Source: PBB1 sp965229345 (lineage in GTDB: Bacteria; Pseudomonadota; Gammaproteobacteria; Burkholderiales; Burkholderiaceae_C). Taken from it: a DNA stretch of 64,000 nucleotides. Positions 12,131 through 20,875 of this stretch are shown in pieces. The stretch lies in assembly GCA_965229345.1 (NCBI GenBank), contig OZ245872.1:2294001-2358000 (forward strand), given 5' to 3'. A program made the translations under genes and the position numbers. How positions within the stretch are numbered: the stretch's first letter is position 1; the number at the start of each line of letters is the position of its first letter. Under the pieces are notes generated by a model. The model made no database searches. It had not been told where the DNA came from and worked only from the letters and a program-made list of their open reading frames with translations.

Positions 12131-13042
12131 ATGTGCGGCATCGTGGGATTGCTGGTCAAGAAGCCAGCGTTGAAGGAACAGCTCGGCGCGTTGATGGTGC
12201 CGATGCTGCTGGGCATGACCGAACGCGGGCCCGACTCGGCGGGCCTGGCGGTGTTTGGTGATGCGGTCGATGGCAGTCATCGCAAGCTCAGCCTGTATTC
12301 CGGCCTGACGACCGAGGGTTCGCAGTTCGACTGGGCGGCGCTGGTCACCGCCTTGAACACCGCGATGCCCGCCACGCGAGCCGCGGCACTTCCCACCGGC
12401 AACCATGCCGTGCTGACGGTGGCGATCGACCCGGATGCCGTCAAGCTGTGGCTGCGCGAGACCCACCCGAAGCTGCACATCCTGTCCACCGGCCGCTCGA
12501 TCGATCTGTACAAAGACATCGGCACCCCTGGCGAGGTGGCGGCACGTTACGGATTCTCGAATCTGCAGGGCACGCATCTGGTGGGCCACACCCGCATGGC
12601 GACCGAGTCGGCTGTCACGCCCGATCGTGCCCACCCGTTCACGGCCGGCGAAGACTTCTGCCTGGTGCACAACGGCTCCCTGTCGAACCCTTACGGCGTG
12701 CGACGCAAGCTCGAGCCGCTGGGCATCCACTTCGACACCGACAACGACACCGAAGCCGCCTGCCGCTTCATCGAATGGCGGCTGCGTGATGGCGACGATC
12801 TGCCGACCGCGCTGCAACGCAGCTTCGACGAACTCGACGGCTTCTACACGCTGCTGATGGGCACCGCCGACCGGCTCGCGCTGATTCGCGACCCGTTCGC
12901 ATGCAAGCCAGCGATGGTGGCCGAGACCGACGATTACGTGGCCATCGCCAGCGAGTTCCGTGCGCTCGCGCACCTGCCAGACATCAACCACGCCCATGTG
13001 TTCGAGCCGGCGCCGGAGGAGATGTACGTATGGAAGGCGTGA
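12131..13042 (+). CDS. class II glutamine amidotransferase domain protein (GlxB/MgsA-like)
   Basis: 303 residues, starting MCGIVGLLVKKPALKEQ, so after Met removal Cys2 is the N-terminal nucleophile of Ntn-type amidotransferases. LVHNGSLSNPYGVRRKLEPL and HTRMATESAVTPDRAHPF match the glutaminase fold of PurF and glutamate synthase. It corresponds to the amidotransferase part of a split glutamate synthase, used in N-methylglutamate synthase (MgsA) or the rhizobial Glx set. The start has a GGAAGG ribosome binding site. Its end overlaps the next gene by 13 nt, indicating coupled translation. Confidence 0.82.
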   Translation: MCGIVGLLVKKPALKEQLGALMVPMLLGMTERGPDSAGLAVFGDAVDGSHRKLSLYSGLTTEGSQFDWAALVTALNTAMPATRAAALPTGNHAVLTVAIDPDAVKLWLRETHPKLHILSTGRSIDLYKDIGTPGEVAARYGFSNLQGTHLVGHTRMATESAVTPDRAHPFTAGEDFCLVHNGSLSNPYGVRRKLEPLGIHFDTDNDTEAACRFIEWRLRDGDDLPTALQRSFDELDGFYTLLMGTADRLALIRDPFACKPAMVAETDDYVAIASEFRALAHLPDINHAHVFEPAPEEMYVWKA

Positions 13043-13737
13043 TCGAGCAGGTGCCGTTCGATTTGTCGACGCAGACGGTGCGTCAACTGAATCAGTTCCT
13101 GCACCAGCCGGCTGAAGAGTTGGCGGGCCACGAAGTCGTCGTCGCCAACCCGAACGGCGCGCACAACCTGGCGGTCGGTCTGAACGCGCCGGTCACGGTG
13201 ACGGTGCAAGGCCACGCCGGCTACTACGCTGCCGGCATGAACCAGTTGGCGACTGTGGTCATCGAGGGCAGCGCCGGCACGGGCGTGGCCGAGAACATGA
13301 TGAGCGGCCGCGTGCACGTCAAGGGCTTCGCATCGAACGCCGCGGGCGCCACCGCGCACGGCGGCCTGCTGGTGATCGAGGGCGATGCCGGATTGCGCTG
13401 TGGCATCTCGCTGAAAGGCGGCGACATCGTCGTCGGCGGCTCGGTGGGGAGCTTCTCGGCCTTCATGGCGCAGGCCGGCCGCATGGTGATCTGCGGCAAC
13501 GCCGGCGATGCACTTGGCGATTCGCTCTACGAGGCCGTGCTGTACGTGAAGGGCGAGATCAAGTCGCTGGGCGCCGACGCGCAGCTCGAGCCGATGACGC
13601 CGGATGATGTCGCCACTGTCGCGGCACTGCTGGATGAGGCGGGCCTGAAGACCGAGCACGACCCGTCGTCGTTCAAGCGCATCGCCTCGGCCCGCACGCT
13701 TTACCACTGGAATGCCGACGCGGACCAGGACTACTGA
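13030..13737 (+). CDS. GXGXG-motif protein, glutamate synthase alpha C-terminal-like (GlxC/MgsB-like)
   Basis: 235 residues made of a right-handed beta-helix like the C-terminal domain of the glutamate synthase large subunit. Regularly spaced Gly-rich strands are visible (VTVQGHAGYYAAGMNQLATV, VKGFASNAAGATAHGGLLVI, GGDIVVGGSVGSFSAFMAQA). It stands between the amidotransferase and FMN-domain genes, completing a three-subunit split glutamate-synthase-like enzyme. It has no catalytic residues of its own in the family; its role is structural. Confidence 0.82.
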   Translation: MEGVIEQVPFDLSTQTVRQLNQFLHQPAEELAGHEVVVANPNGAHNLAVGLNAPVTVTVQGHAGYYAAGMNQLATVVIEGSAGTGVAENMMSGRVHVKGFASNAAGATAHGGLLVIEGDAGLRCGISLKGGDIVVGGSVGSFSAFMAQAGRMVICGNAGDALGDSLYEAVLYVKGEIKSLGADAQLEPMTPDDVATVAALLDEAGLKTEHDPSSFKRIASARTLYHWNADADQDY

Positions 13738-13748
13738 GACCCCTGTCG

Positions 13749-15113
13749 ATGGAACACTCTCCCGCCACACCGAAGCGCATTCAGACCGAAGAATCGGCCA
13801 CTTTCGACCGCAGCACGCTCGACTACATCCACAACGCCGCAGCGCACGGGCTGTACGAGATCCGCGGCCTCGGCGCCAAGCGCAAGCTGCCGCATTTCGA
13901 CGATCTGGTGTTCCTCGGCGCCTCGCTGTCGCGCTACCCACTCGAGGGCTACCGCGAGAAGTGCCTGACGAAAACCGTGCTCGGCACCCGTTACGCGACG
14001 AAGCCGATCACGCTCGACATCCCGATCACCATCGCCGGCATGAGCTTCGGTGCGCTGTCGGCCAACGTCAAGGAGGCGCTGGGGCGCGCGGCCACCGCGA
14101 TGGGCACCTCGACCACCACCGGCGACGGCGGCATGACGCCCGAGGAACGCGATTCGTCGAAGACGCTGGTCTACCAGTGCCTGCCGTCACGCTACGGCTT
14201 CAAGCCCGACGATGTGCGTCGTGCCGATGCGATCGAGATCGTCATCGGGCAGGGCGCCAAGCCGGGTGGCGGCGGCATGCTGCTGGGGCAGAAAGTCAAC
14301 CCGCGCGTGGCCGCGATGCGCACCTTGCCGCAAGGCGTCGACCAGCGCTCGGCCAGCCGCCACCCCGACTGGACCGGCCCCGACGACCTGGTCATCAAGA
14401 TCCACGAGCTGCGCGAGATCACCGACTGGAAAACGCCGATCTACGTGAAGATCGGCGCCACCCGTGTGTTCAACGACGTGAAGCTGGCGGTGCATGCCGG
14501 CGCCGACGTGGTCGTGCTCGACGGCATGCAGGGCGGCACGGCCGCCACGCAGACCTGCTTCATCGAGAACGTCGGCATCCCGACGCTCGCTGCATTGCGG
14601 CAGGCGGTCGACGCACTCGAAGACCTGAACATGAAGGGCCAGGTGCAGCTGATCGTCTCCGGTGGCATCCGAACCGGCGCCGATGTGGCCAAGGCCTTGG
14701 CAATGGGTGCCGATGCGGTGTCGATCGGGCAGGGCGTGCTGATGGCGCTCGGCTGCAACCACGACAGCTATGAACAAAATGGTCAACGCATCGATGCCAC
14801 CGCCGACTACGCCTTGCTCGGCGCGCGCCCCGGCTCCTGCCACCACTGCCACACCGGGCGCTGTCCGGTGGGCATCACGACGCAGGACGCGGTGCTCGAA
14901 CAGCGGCTGCAGCCCGAATCGGGCGCGCGGCACCTGAAGAACTACCTGAAGACGCTGACGATGGAGCTGACCACCATCGCCCGCGCCTGCGGCAAACAGA
15001 ACGTGCACCACCTCGAGCCTGAAGACCTGGTGGCACTCACCGTCGAAGCCGCGGCGATGGCACGCCTGCCGCTCGCCGGCACTCAGTGGATTCCGGGGGT
15101 CAGCGCCGGCTGA
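13749..15113 (+). CDS. FMN-binding glutamate synthase domain protein (GlxD/MgsC-like)
   Basis: 454 residues. The FMN-binding TIM barrel of glutamate synthase is clear: ITIAGMSFGALSANVKEALG, TTTGDGGMTPEER, IVIGQGAKPGGGGMLLGQKV, VVVLDGMQGGTAATQTCF, LIVSGGIRTGADVAKALAMG. The C-terminal CHHCHTGRCPVGITTQ supplies the cysteines that bind the Fe-S cluster. With the two preceding genes it would make a glutamate-synthase-like complex that aminates 2-oxoglutarate with ammonia or methylamine. The N-methylglutamate dehydrogenase genes (mgdABCD), which follow in methylamine users, are absent here. Confidence 0.85.
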   Translation: MEHSPATPKRIQTEESATFDRSTLDYIHNAAAHGLYEIRGLGAKRKLPHFDDLVFLGASLSRYPLEGYREKCLTKTVLGTRYATKPITLDIPITIAGMSFGALSANVKEALGRAATAMGTSTTTGDGGMTPEERDSSKTLVYQCLPSRYGFKPDDVRRADAIEIVIGQGAKPGGGGMLLGQKVNPRVAAMRTLPQGVDQRSASRHPDWTGPDDLVIKIHELREITDWKTPIYVKIGATRVFNDVKLAVHAGADVVVLDGMQGGTAATQTCFIENVGIPTLAALRQAVDALEDLNMKGQVQLIVSGGIRTGADVAKALAMGADAVSIGQGVLMALGCNHDSYEQNGQRIDATADYALLGARPGSCHHCHTGRCPVGITTQDAVLEQRLQPESGARHLKNYLKTLTMELTTIARACGKQNVHHLEPEDLVALTVEAAAMARLPLAGTQWIPGVSAG

Positions 15114-15166
15114 GTTCTGCGGAGGGCCGGGCGCCGGGTGGCTCGATCGTGGCAACATCCTGCCGC

Positions 15167-16081
15167 ATGAACAAACTGCTATTTCTCGGAGCCGGCGGCG
15201 TGGGCGGGTATTTCGGCGGGCGGCTGATCGAAGCCGGCGTCGACGTCAGTTTTCTGGTGCGACCCGCCCGGGCTGCCTCGCTGTCTACCCAGGGTCTGCA
15301 CATCGTCAGCCCGCACGGTGACCTGACCTTGCCGGTGCGTTGCGTCACCCGTGACACGGTGAAGCCCGACTACGACCTGGTGATCCTCGCCCCCAAGGCC
15401 TACGACCTTGACGACGCGCTCGACGCCATCGCGCCTGCGATCGGCCCTGACACGTACGTGCTGCCTTTGCTCAATGGCCTGGCGCACCTCGATGCGCTGG
15501 ATGCCCGTTTCGGCGCCGACCGTGTGCTGGGTGGCGTGGCGCACATCGTGGCCACCATCGCAAACGATGGATCGATCCACCAGATGAACCCGATCCACAC
15601 GCTCACGGCCGGCGGGCGCGACGCGGCCACGCACCGGGTGGCGACTGCGTTCATCGAACGGTGCCGTTCAGCGAAATTCGACACCGTGCTGTCGGCCGAC
15701 ATCGTGTCTGCACTCTGGGACAAGTGGGCCTTCCTTGCCACACTGGCTGCCGCCACCACCGTGACACAGGGTTCCATCGGCCAGGTGATGGACACCACGC
15801 ACGGCGAGTCGCTGCTGCGGCGCCTGTATGCCGAAGGGCTGACCGTGGCCCAGCGCAGCGGCGCGGTCATCGATGAAGCAGCCCAAGCGCGTGCGCTGGG
15901 CCGCCTGACCCAGCGGGGATCGAGCATCACGGCCTCGATGCTGCGCGACCTGCAAGCCGGGCTGCGCACCGAGCACGATCACGTGCTGGGCGACCTGGTG
16001 CGCCGGGCACAGCAACTCGGTGTCGACACGCCGCTGCTCGCCCTGGCGCACTGTCATCTGCAGGTGGCGGCGGCCGCCTGA
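15167..16081 (+). CDS. panE: 2-dehydropantoate 2-reductase-family protein
   Basis: 304 residues. The N-terminal NADPH-binding motif LFLGAGGVGGYFGGRLIEAG is typical of ApbA/PanE, and VILAPKAYDLDDAL and SALWDKWAFLATLAAATTVT match the catalytic-lysine region of the family. PanE reduces ketopantoate to pantoate for coenzyme A synthesis. Many genomes carry several paralogues with unclear substrates, so the symbol is tentative. It stands alone, 53 nt after the GlxD-like gene. The start is MNKLLFLG; longer in-frame extensions lack family similarity. Confidence 0.82.
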   Translation: MNKLLFLGAGGVGGYFGGRLIEAGVDVSFLVRPARAASLSTQGLHIVSPHGDLTLPVRCVTRDTVKPDYDLVILAPKAYDLDDALDAIAPAIGPDTYVLPLLNGLAHLDALDARFGADRVLGGVAHIVATIANDGSIHQMNPIHTLTAGGRDAATHRVATAFIERCRSAKFDTVLSADIVSALWDKWAFLATLAAATTVTQGSIGQVMDTTHGESLLRRLYAEGLTVAQRSGAVIDEAAQARALGRLTQRGSSITASMLRDLQAGLRTEHDHVLGDLVRRAQQLGVDTPLLALAHCHLQVAAAA

Positions 16082-16155
16082 TCAGCACGCCAGGTGGGCA
16101 TCTACCGCGCTGATCGCCCCGCCAGAACCGACCGGCGAATGCAACACTGACAGCC

Positions 16156-17457
16156 ATGAGCGCGCGTCCGGTCACTGGCCTGGTACTGACAGGCGGCGGT
16201 GCGCGCGCCGCCTACCAGATCGGCGTGCTCAACGCACTCACGCGCATCCGCCGCGATTGCCAGGGCGCCGCAGGCAACCCCTTCGATGTGATCGCGGGCA
16301 CCTCGGCGGGTGCCATCAACGCAGCAGCACTGGCCTGTCGTGCCGACGACTTCGATGCGGCCGTGCAGACCTTGCTCGACACCTGGTCGCAGTTCCATGC
16401 CGAGCAGGTGTACCGCGCCGATTCGCTGGGCGTGATCCGCACCGGTGCACGCTGGCTGACGATGCTCTCCATCGGCTGGGTGGTCGCCCAATGGCGCCGC
16501 GCCAGGCCACGCTCATTGCTCGACAACAGCCCACTGCGCGAACTGTTGGTGAAGCTGGTGCCGCTGGACCGCCTGCGGCAGGTGATGGACGACGGGCATC
16601 TGCAGGCGCTGGCCGTCAGCGCGTCGGGCTATGGCTCCGGGTTGCATGTCACCTTCTACGACTCGAAATCCGAGGTCGTGCCCTGGAACCGGTCACAACG
16701 GGTGTCGATCGCGCAGTCGATCAGCATCGACCATCTGCTGGCTTCGTCTGCGATCCCGTTCGTGTTTCCGGCGGTCTCGCTGGGTCCGAAGGGGCGACGG
16801 GAGTACTTCGGTGACGGCTCCATGCGTCAGTCGGCGCCGATTTCGCCGGCGGTGCACCTCGGCGCAGAGCGCATCCTGGTGGTGGGCGCCGGGCGCATGC
16901 ACGAGCCGGCCGTGCCGATCGAAGCGCGGATCGGCAGCGACGAATACCCGAGCCTGGCGCAGATCGCCGGCCATGCGCTGTCGAACATCTTTCTGGACGC
17001 ACTGGCCGTCGACATCGAGCGACTGCAGCGCATCAACCGCACGCTGTCGCTGCTGTCCCCGGAAGCGCGTTCGCGCAGCGGCCTGCGCTCCATCGATGTC
17101 CTGGTGATCGCACCCAGCCAGCGCCTCGACGACATGGCCGCGCGGCATCTCGCCAGCCTGCCGCCGTCCATCCGGACCCTGCTGCGCGGCGTGGGTGTCT
17201 CGGGTCAGGGCAACGATGTCCGGGGTGCCGCCCTGGCCAGCTACCTGATGTTCGAGGCGCCCTACACGCAGGACCTGATGGCGCTCGGTGAGACCGACAC
17301 CCTGAATCGCCGTGACGAGGTGGCACAGTTCTTCGGATGGGAACGCCGCCACCAGCCACGCGGCCCGGACCACCCGCAGGCCCAGTATTCGCGGGCCGAG
17401 CACATCGAATTGGGCGGCGACGACGACGATCCCATCCATGCGGCCAGCCCGCGCTGA
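16156..17457 (+). CDS. patatin-like phospholipase family protein
   Basis: 433 residues. Patatin features are the oxyanion-hole loop LTGGGARAAYQIGVLNALTR near the N-terminus, the nucleophile elbow GTSAGAINAAAL (Gly-X-Ser-X-Gly) and the dyad aspartate in FGDGSMRQSAPISPAVHLGA. The extra C-terminal region after residue 300 is common in proteobacterial homologues. Likely a serine lipid acyl hydrolase; the substrate is unknown. There is no signal peptide, so it is probably cytoplasmic or membrane-associated. It converges with the TonB receptor gene. Confidence 0.85.
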   Translation: MSARPVTGLVLTGGGARAAYQIGVLNALTRIRRDCQGAAGNPFDVIAGTSAGAINAAALACRADDFDAAVQTLLDTWSQFHAEQVYRADSLGVIRTGARWLTMLSIGWVVAQWRRARPRSLLDNSPLRELLVKLVPLDRLRQVMDDGHLQALAVSASGYGSGLHVTFYDSKSEVVPWNRSQRVSIAQSISIDHLLASSAIPFVFPAVSLGPKGRREYFGDGSMRQSAPISPAVHLGAERILVVGAGRMHEPAVPIEARIGSDEYPSLAQIAGHALSNIFLDALAVDIERLQRINRTLSLLSPEARSRSGLRSIDVLVIAPSQRLDDMAARHLASLPPSIRTLLRGVGVSGQGNDVRGAALASYLMFEAPYTQDLMALGETDTLNRRDEVAQFFGWERRHQPRGPDHPQAQYSRAEHIELGGDDDDPIHAASPR

Positions 17458-17460
17458 TCA

Positions 17461-19635
17461 TCAGAACTCGATGACCATCGTCGCCCGGAACGAGCGTGAT
17501 TCCAGCGGGTGGAGGTGGATGTCGTCGACGCCGCCGGCCGGCTCGCCCGGCAGGCGCGAGGTGTAGTAGTAGTCGATCGCCGAGTTGCGGCTGTTGGTCA
17601 GGTTGTAGCCCTCGAGGGCGACCTTGATCGACGGCGTGATCTTGTAGCCGATGCGCCCGTTCAGGCTGGTCGTGCTCTTCGAGCGCACGCTGTCGTCTTC
17701 GATCAATGGGCGCGGACCGAAGTAGCGCAGCTGCAGCGCGCCGAACCATGGCCCCAGGTTGTCGATGTCTGCGGCAAGCGACGCCACGCCTTCGACCGAG
17801 CCGGGGATGCGGCGCCCCTCGGGCGCGCTGTCACGGTAGCGGGCACGGGCGTAGGCCACATCGCCGTCCAGCGTCAGCCAGTCGGTCACCTTGTAGAAAT
17901 TGGCCAGCTCGAAACCGATGCGCCGGCTCGGCCGACCCGCCTCGGTGGTGCCGGCGTCACCAGCGAAGGTCAGCTCGGAATTGAAGTCGAGCTGGTACAC
18001 CGACAGCGAGGTCTGCAGGCCCGGCACAGGCTCGGTGCGCACGCCCACCTCGTAACCCTTGGAGCGCACCAGCGGTGGCACCTTCGAGGCCGGGTCGCCG
18101 CTCTTCGGGTCGACCGAGATGGTGGCGCCACGGGCATCGTTGCTGTGGAAGCCGCCGCCGGCGTTGACGTAGAACTCGGTGCGATTCCAGGGCCCGAAGA
18201 TCAGTGACAGCTTCGGATTGACGATGCCTGCCGTCGTCTTGTCGGAATTGGCCGGGTCGTCGCTTTTCACGTTGAAGCGGTAGGTGTCACCGCGCACCCC
18301 GACCACGCTGCGAAACCACGACAGCCACTTCGTCGCGTTCTCGGCATACAGCCCCAGGCTCGTCTCGACGATGTGGTCGCGTCGCGTCACCGACACCGTG
18401 CGCCGTGCATGGGTTGCCAGCAGGCCGTTGAAGATGTTGTCGTTCTGGAACTGCGCACCGACGGTGTTCTGGCTGTCCAGCCCCAGGCCGGGCTGGTACC
18501 AGCTGTGGCTGGCATTCAGCCCGACCGTGCGGCGCCGATCGGGTTGCGCGAACTGGTCGCCGCGCACCGGGTCGTCGAGAAAATAGGTGAAGTTGGAAAA
18601 CAGATCGAGCCGGTTGTCGATCACGTAAGCGTTGAGCTGGGTGTTGGTGGTCTCGGTGCTGTGACGCCAGGCGCCGGACAGACTGTATCGGTGTGAATCG
18701 CCGCCGTCGCTCGTGTCGATGGCATCGAAGCGATCGATCAGCCCGGCATTCACTGCACGCTTCGGGATCTGGTCGGTCGAGTTCCAGTGGGCGCTGTAGC
18801 CCATGCCGGTGATGTTGAACCCGTTGGCCGCGTCGCCCTCGCTGTAGCGCAACACGCCGTTGACCTTGTTGTACTTGTCGGGTTGGTTGAACGGACCGTC
18901 GTTGGTCAGTCGTTCCAGCGCATACAGCAGGTGGCCGTCACCGAGCGCGGGCGAATCGGCCAGCAGCAGGCGCTTGTACCCGTTCTCACCGAAGCCGACC
19001 GAGGCGATGCCCTTGGCCAAGGTGTCTGCGTATCGGATGCTCACCGCGCCGGCCGACGAGAAGTCGCCTTCGTTGGCGAAGTACGGACCCTTCTTGTATT
19101 CGAGCCCGGTCGCCAGTTCGGGGATCAGGAAGTTCAGGTCGGTCCAGCCCTGGCCGTGCGCATGCGAACGCTGGTTGACCAGCATGCCGTCGACGGTGGT
19201 GCGCAGGTCGGTGCCGTGGTCGAGGTTGAAGCCGCGCAGGTAGAACTGGTTGGCCTTGCCCTCGCCGCTGTGCTGGCTGACGATCAGGCCCGGCGCGGCT
19301 TCGAGCAGTTCACCCGGGCGGTAGACGGTGCGCGCGTCGAGCTGCTTCTTCGTCACCGTGCCGACGCTGGCCGAATCGGCCACGCCGACCAGGCTGGGGC
19401 TGGCGGTGCCGGTGATGACCACGGTTTCCAGTGTCTGTTCGCCGCCCGCCCAGGCGGGTGGGGCGAGTGTGGCCAGACTGGCAAATGACAGCATGTGAGC
19501 GGCCGTGTCGACGGCGGTGCGTGCGTGGCGGTGAAATGGAAGGCGCGAGCATGGTCGTGCGAGTGGACTGACGAGCGAACGTACAAGTGTCAAGGGAGTC
19601 TCCGCGCGCAGGCGGCCAGGGGTCGTCTGCGTCAT
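17461..19635 (-). CDS. TonB-dependent outer-membrane receptor
   Basis: 724 residues from the chosen ATG. A long N-terminus contains a signal-peptide-like stretch (LSFASLATLAPPAWA). A plug domain follows (TLETVVITGTASPSLVGVAD, YRPGELLEAAPGLIVSQHSG, QFYLRGFNLDHGTDLRTTVD, GMLVNQRSHAHGQGW), then a beta-barrel ending in phenylalanine (MVIEF), typical of outer-membrane proteins. The ligand is not evident. It lies 127 nt after a His-rich exported protein that has an ECF-like promoter shared with the bufferin operons, so a metal or metallophore substrate is a fair guess. The start could also be ATG 19495. Confidence 0.85.
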   Translation of the reverse strand: MTQTTPGRLRAETPLTLVRSLVSPLARPCSRLPFHRHARTAVDTAAHMLSFASLATLAPPAWAGGEQTLETVVITGTASPSLVGVADSASVGTVTKKQLDARTVYRPGELLEAAPGLIVSQHSGEGKANQFYLRGFNLDHGTDLRTTVDGMLVNQRSHAHGQGWTDLNFLIPELATGLEYKKGPYFANEGDFSSAGAVSIRYADTLAKGIASVGFGENGYKRLLLADSPALGDGHLLYALERLTNDGPFNQPDKYNKVNGVLRYSEGDAANGFNITGMGYSAHWNSTDQIPKRAVNAGLIDRFDAIDTSDGGDSHRYSLSGAWRHSTETTNTQLNAYVIDNRLDLFSNFTYFLDDPVRGDQFAQPDRRRTVGLNASHSWYQPGLGLDSQNTVGAQFQNDNIFNGLLATHARRTVSVTRRDHIVETSLGLYAENATKWLSWFRSVVGVRGDTYRFNVKSDDPANSDKTTAGIVNPKLSLIFGPWNRTEFYVNAGGGFHSNDARGATISVDPKSGDPASKVPPLVRSKGYEVGVRTEPVPGLQTSLSVYQLDFNSELTFAGDAGTTEAGRPSRRIGFELANFYKVTDWLTLDGDVAYARARYRDSAPEGRRIPGSVEGVASLAADIDNLGPWFGALQLRYFGPRPLIEDDSVRSKSTTSLNGRIGYKITPSIKVALEGYNLTNSRNSAIDYYYTSRLPGEPAGGVDDIHLHPLESRSFRATMVIEF

Positions 19636-19762
19636 GCAAGGTGTGGTGATTCCCGCGCGTGGTGATGCCAGTGCGACCGACGGGCCCAAAGCGGCGGTCG
19701 TTCGGGCCTGCGTTACGCGACGGGGGAATGGCGGTTGCGCGGCACCGTCGGCGCCGCTGCGC

Positions 19763-20263
19763 TCACACCTGCGGAGGGCGCTCCAGCGGTGGGCTGACGT
19801 GCGAGTCGAAACGTCGAGCCAGGGCCGCAGCCCAACCCCGCGCCGCTTCGTCATCCGGGGACAGACCGAACGACGGGACCAGCAGGTGCAGGTCGTGAAC
19901 GCTGCGGATCAAGGTCGCTTGGGGGTTCTGAGTAGAGGCGTCGCTGTCATCGGCGATGTGGACCACGCCGGGCAGGGCAAAGGCGTGATCGTGCTGTTGC
20001 AGATCAGCATGACTCACTGCCATATCGCTGGCGGGATCGAAGATCTCGGGCACGTAGCGATGTCCGTCCAGGTCGCTGACATGCCGAACCGCGAGGTGCG
20101 CTGAGGCGAGGTGGAAATGCCGTCCGCCGAGTACTTTTTCGGCGGACATCGCCACCCCTTGCACCCCCAAGCAGCAGGCGATGAGGCACAGCGCAAGCTG
20201 GCGGCACCACACTGCCGGCGAAGGCCGAAGCCCGGTTGCGCACTCTCGAGGGTTTGAAAGCAT
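19763..20263 (-). CDS. His-rich exported protein of unknown function
   Basis: 166 residues from ATG 20263 (GTG 20275 is an alternative). An N-terminal hydrophobic segment (LALCLIACCLGVQGVAMSA) looks like a signal peptide. The mature part carries clustered histidines (FHLASAH, HVSDLDGH, SHADLQQHDHAFALPGVVHI) but no recognisable domain. It probably forms an operon with the TonB receptor downstream. Its promoter region carries GTAAC-N17-CGACC on the minus strand, as upstream of the bufferin genes. A periplasmic metal-binding role is inferred from the histidines and this context only. Confidence 0.6.
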   Translation of the reverse strand: MLSNPRECATGLRPSPAVWCRQLALCLIACCLGVQGVAMSAEKVLGGRHFHLASAHLAVRHVSDLDGHRYVPEIFDPASDMAVSHADLQQHDHAFALPGVVHIADDSDASTQNPQATLIRSVHDLHLLVPSFGLSPDDEAARGWAAALARRFDSHVSPPLERPPQV

Positions 20264-20301
20264 CGTTCTCAGCACGATTCAGCAAGCCGACAGCCGGGCT
20301 G

Positions 20302-20328
20302 GGTCGAAGGGTAGGGTCCTTTGGTTAC
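20302..20328 (-). promoter_or_regulatory. ECF-sigma-like promoter of the His-rich/TonB unit
   Basis: On the minus strand: GTAAC (20328-20324), a 17-bp spacer, CGACC (20306-20302). It ends 26 bp before the GTG candidate start and 38 bp before the ATG. It is the same bipartite pattern as at 20394-20420, 23003-23028 and 25695-25720. Confidence 0.55.
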
Positions 20329-20393
20329 GCAATGGTGACCCACTTGGATGCGTGGCCACTCGCGCTTTGCACGTGCTGTGCGGCAGTCGTCGC

Positions 20394-20420
20394 GTAAGGA
20401 AGTCCGTGACAGCGCCGACC
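20394..20420 (+). promoter_or_regulatory. ECF-sigma-like promoter of the thioredoxin/ccdA unit
   Basis: GTAAG (20394-20398), a 17-bp spacer, CGACC (20416-20420), 34 bp before the thioredoxin-like start. The -35 neighbourhood GTAAGGAAGTCC is nearly identical to GTAAGGGAGTCC upstream of bufA1. Confidence 0.6.
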
Positions 20421-20454
20421 GAACGGCTCCCATCACCGCAGTCCAGGAGCCTCC

Positions 20455-20835
20455 ATGAATTACGCCCGTCTGATCGCCGTTTCGGCACTTATGTTCGCCG
20501 CCTCTGCCGTGCACGCCTTGACCGTGGCGCCCTACAGCGCCGCCGCCTTGGCGGCAGCACAGAACGCCGGTGAGCCGGTCGCACTCCACTTCCACGCCAC
20601 CTGGTGCTCGACCTGCAAGGCGCAGGACAAGGCGTTCACTGAACTGCAGAGCGACCCTTCGCTCAAGCTGACGGTGCTGCAGGCCGACTACGACACCGAG
20701 GTCGCTCTGAAAAAGCAGCTGAAAGTACGGAGCCAGTCAACGTTGATCGTGTTCCGCGGCAGCACCGAACGGGCCCGCTCATCGGGCGACACCCAGCCCG
20801 AGCGGCTGAAGGCCTTGCTGAAGACCGCGCTGTGA
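20455..20835 (+). CDS. exported thioredoxin-fold protein
   Basis: 126 residues. Signal peptide of about 21 residues (MNYARLIAVSALMFAASAVHA), then a thioredoxin fold with the active site ATWCSTCKAQD (Cys51, Cys54). The usual cis-proline loop appears as SQSTLIVFRG, with Thr in place of Pro, which is unusual. It probably acts as a periplasmic thiol reductant kept reduced by the CcdA-type membrane protein encoded next. A GGAG site precedes the start. Confidence 0.82.
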   Translation: MNYARLIAVSALMFAASAVHALTVAPYSAAALAAAQNAGEPVALHFHATWCSTCKAQDKAFTELQSDPSLKLTVLQADYDTEVALKKQLKVRSQSTLIVFRGSTERARSSGDTQPERLKALLKTAL

Positions 20836-20875
20836 TGCACGCGGGCCGCAGCGCACGGCTGCGTCGGCCGGTGCC

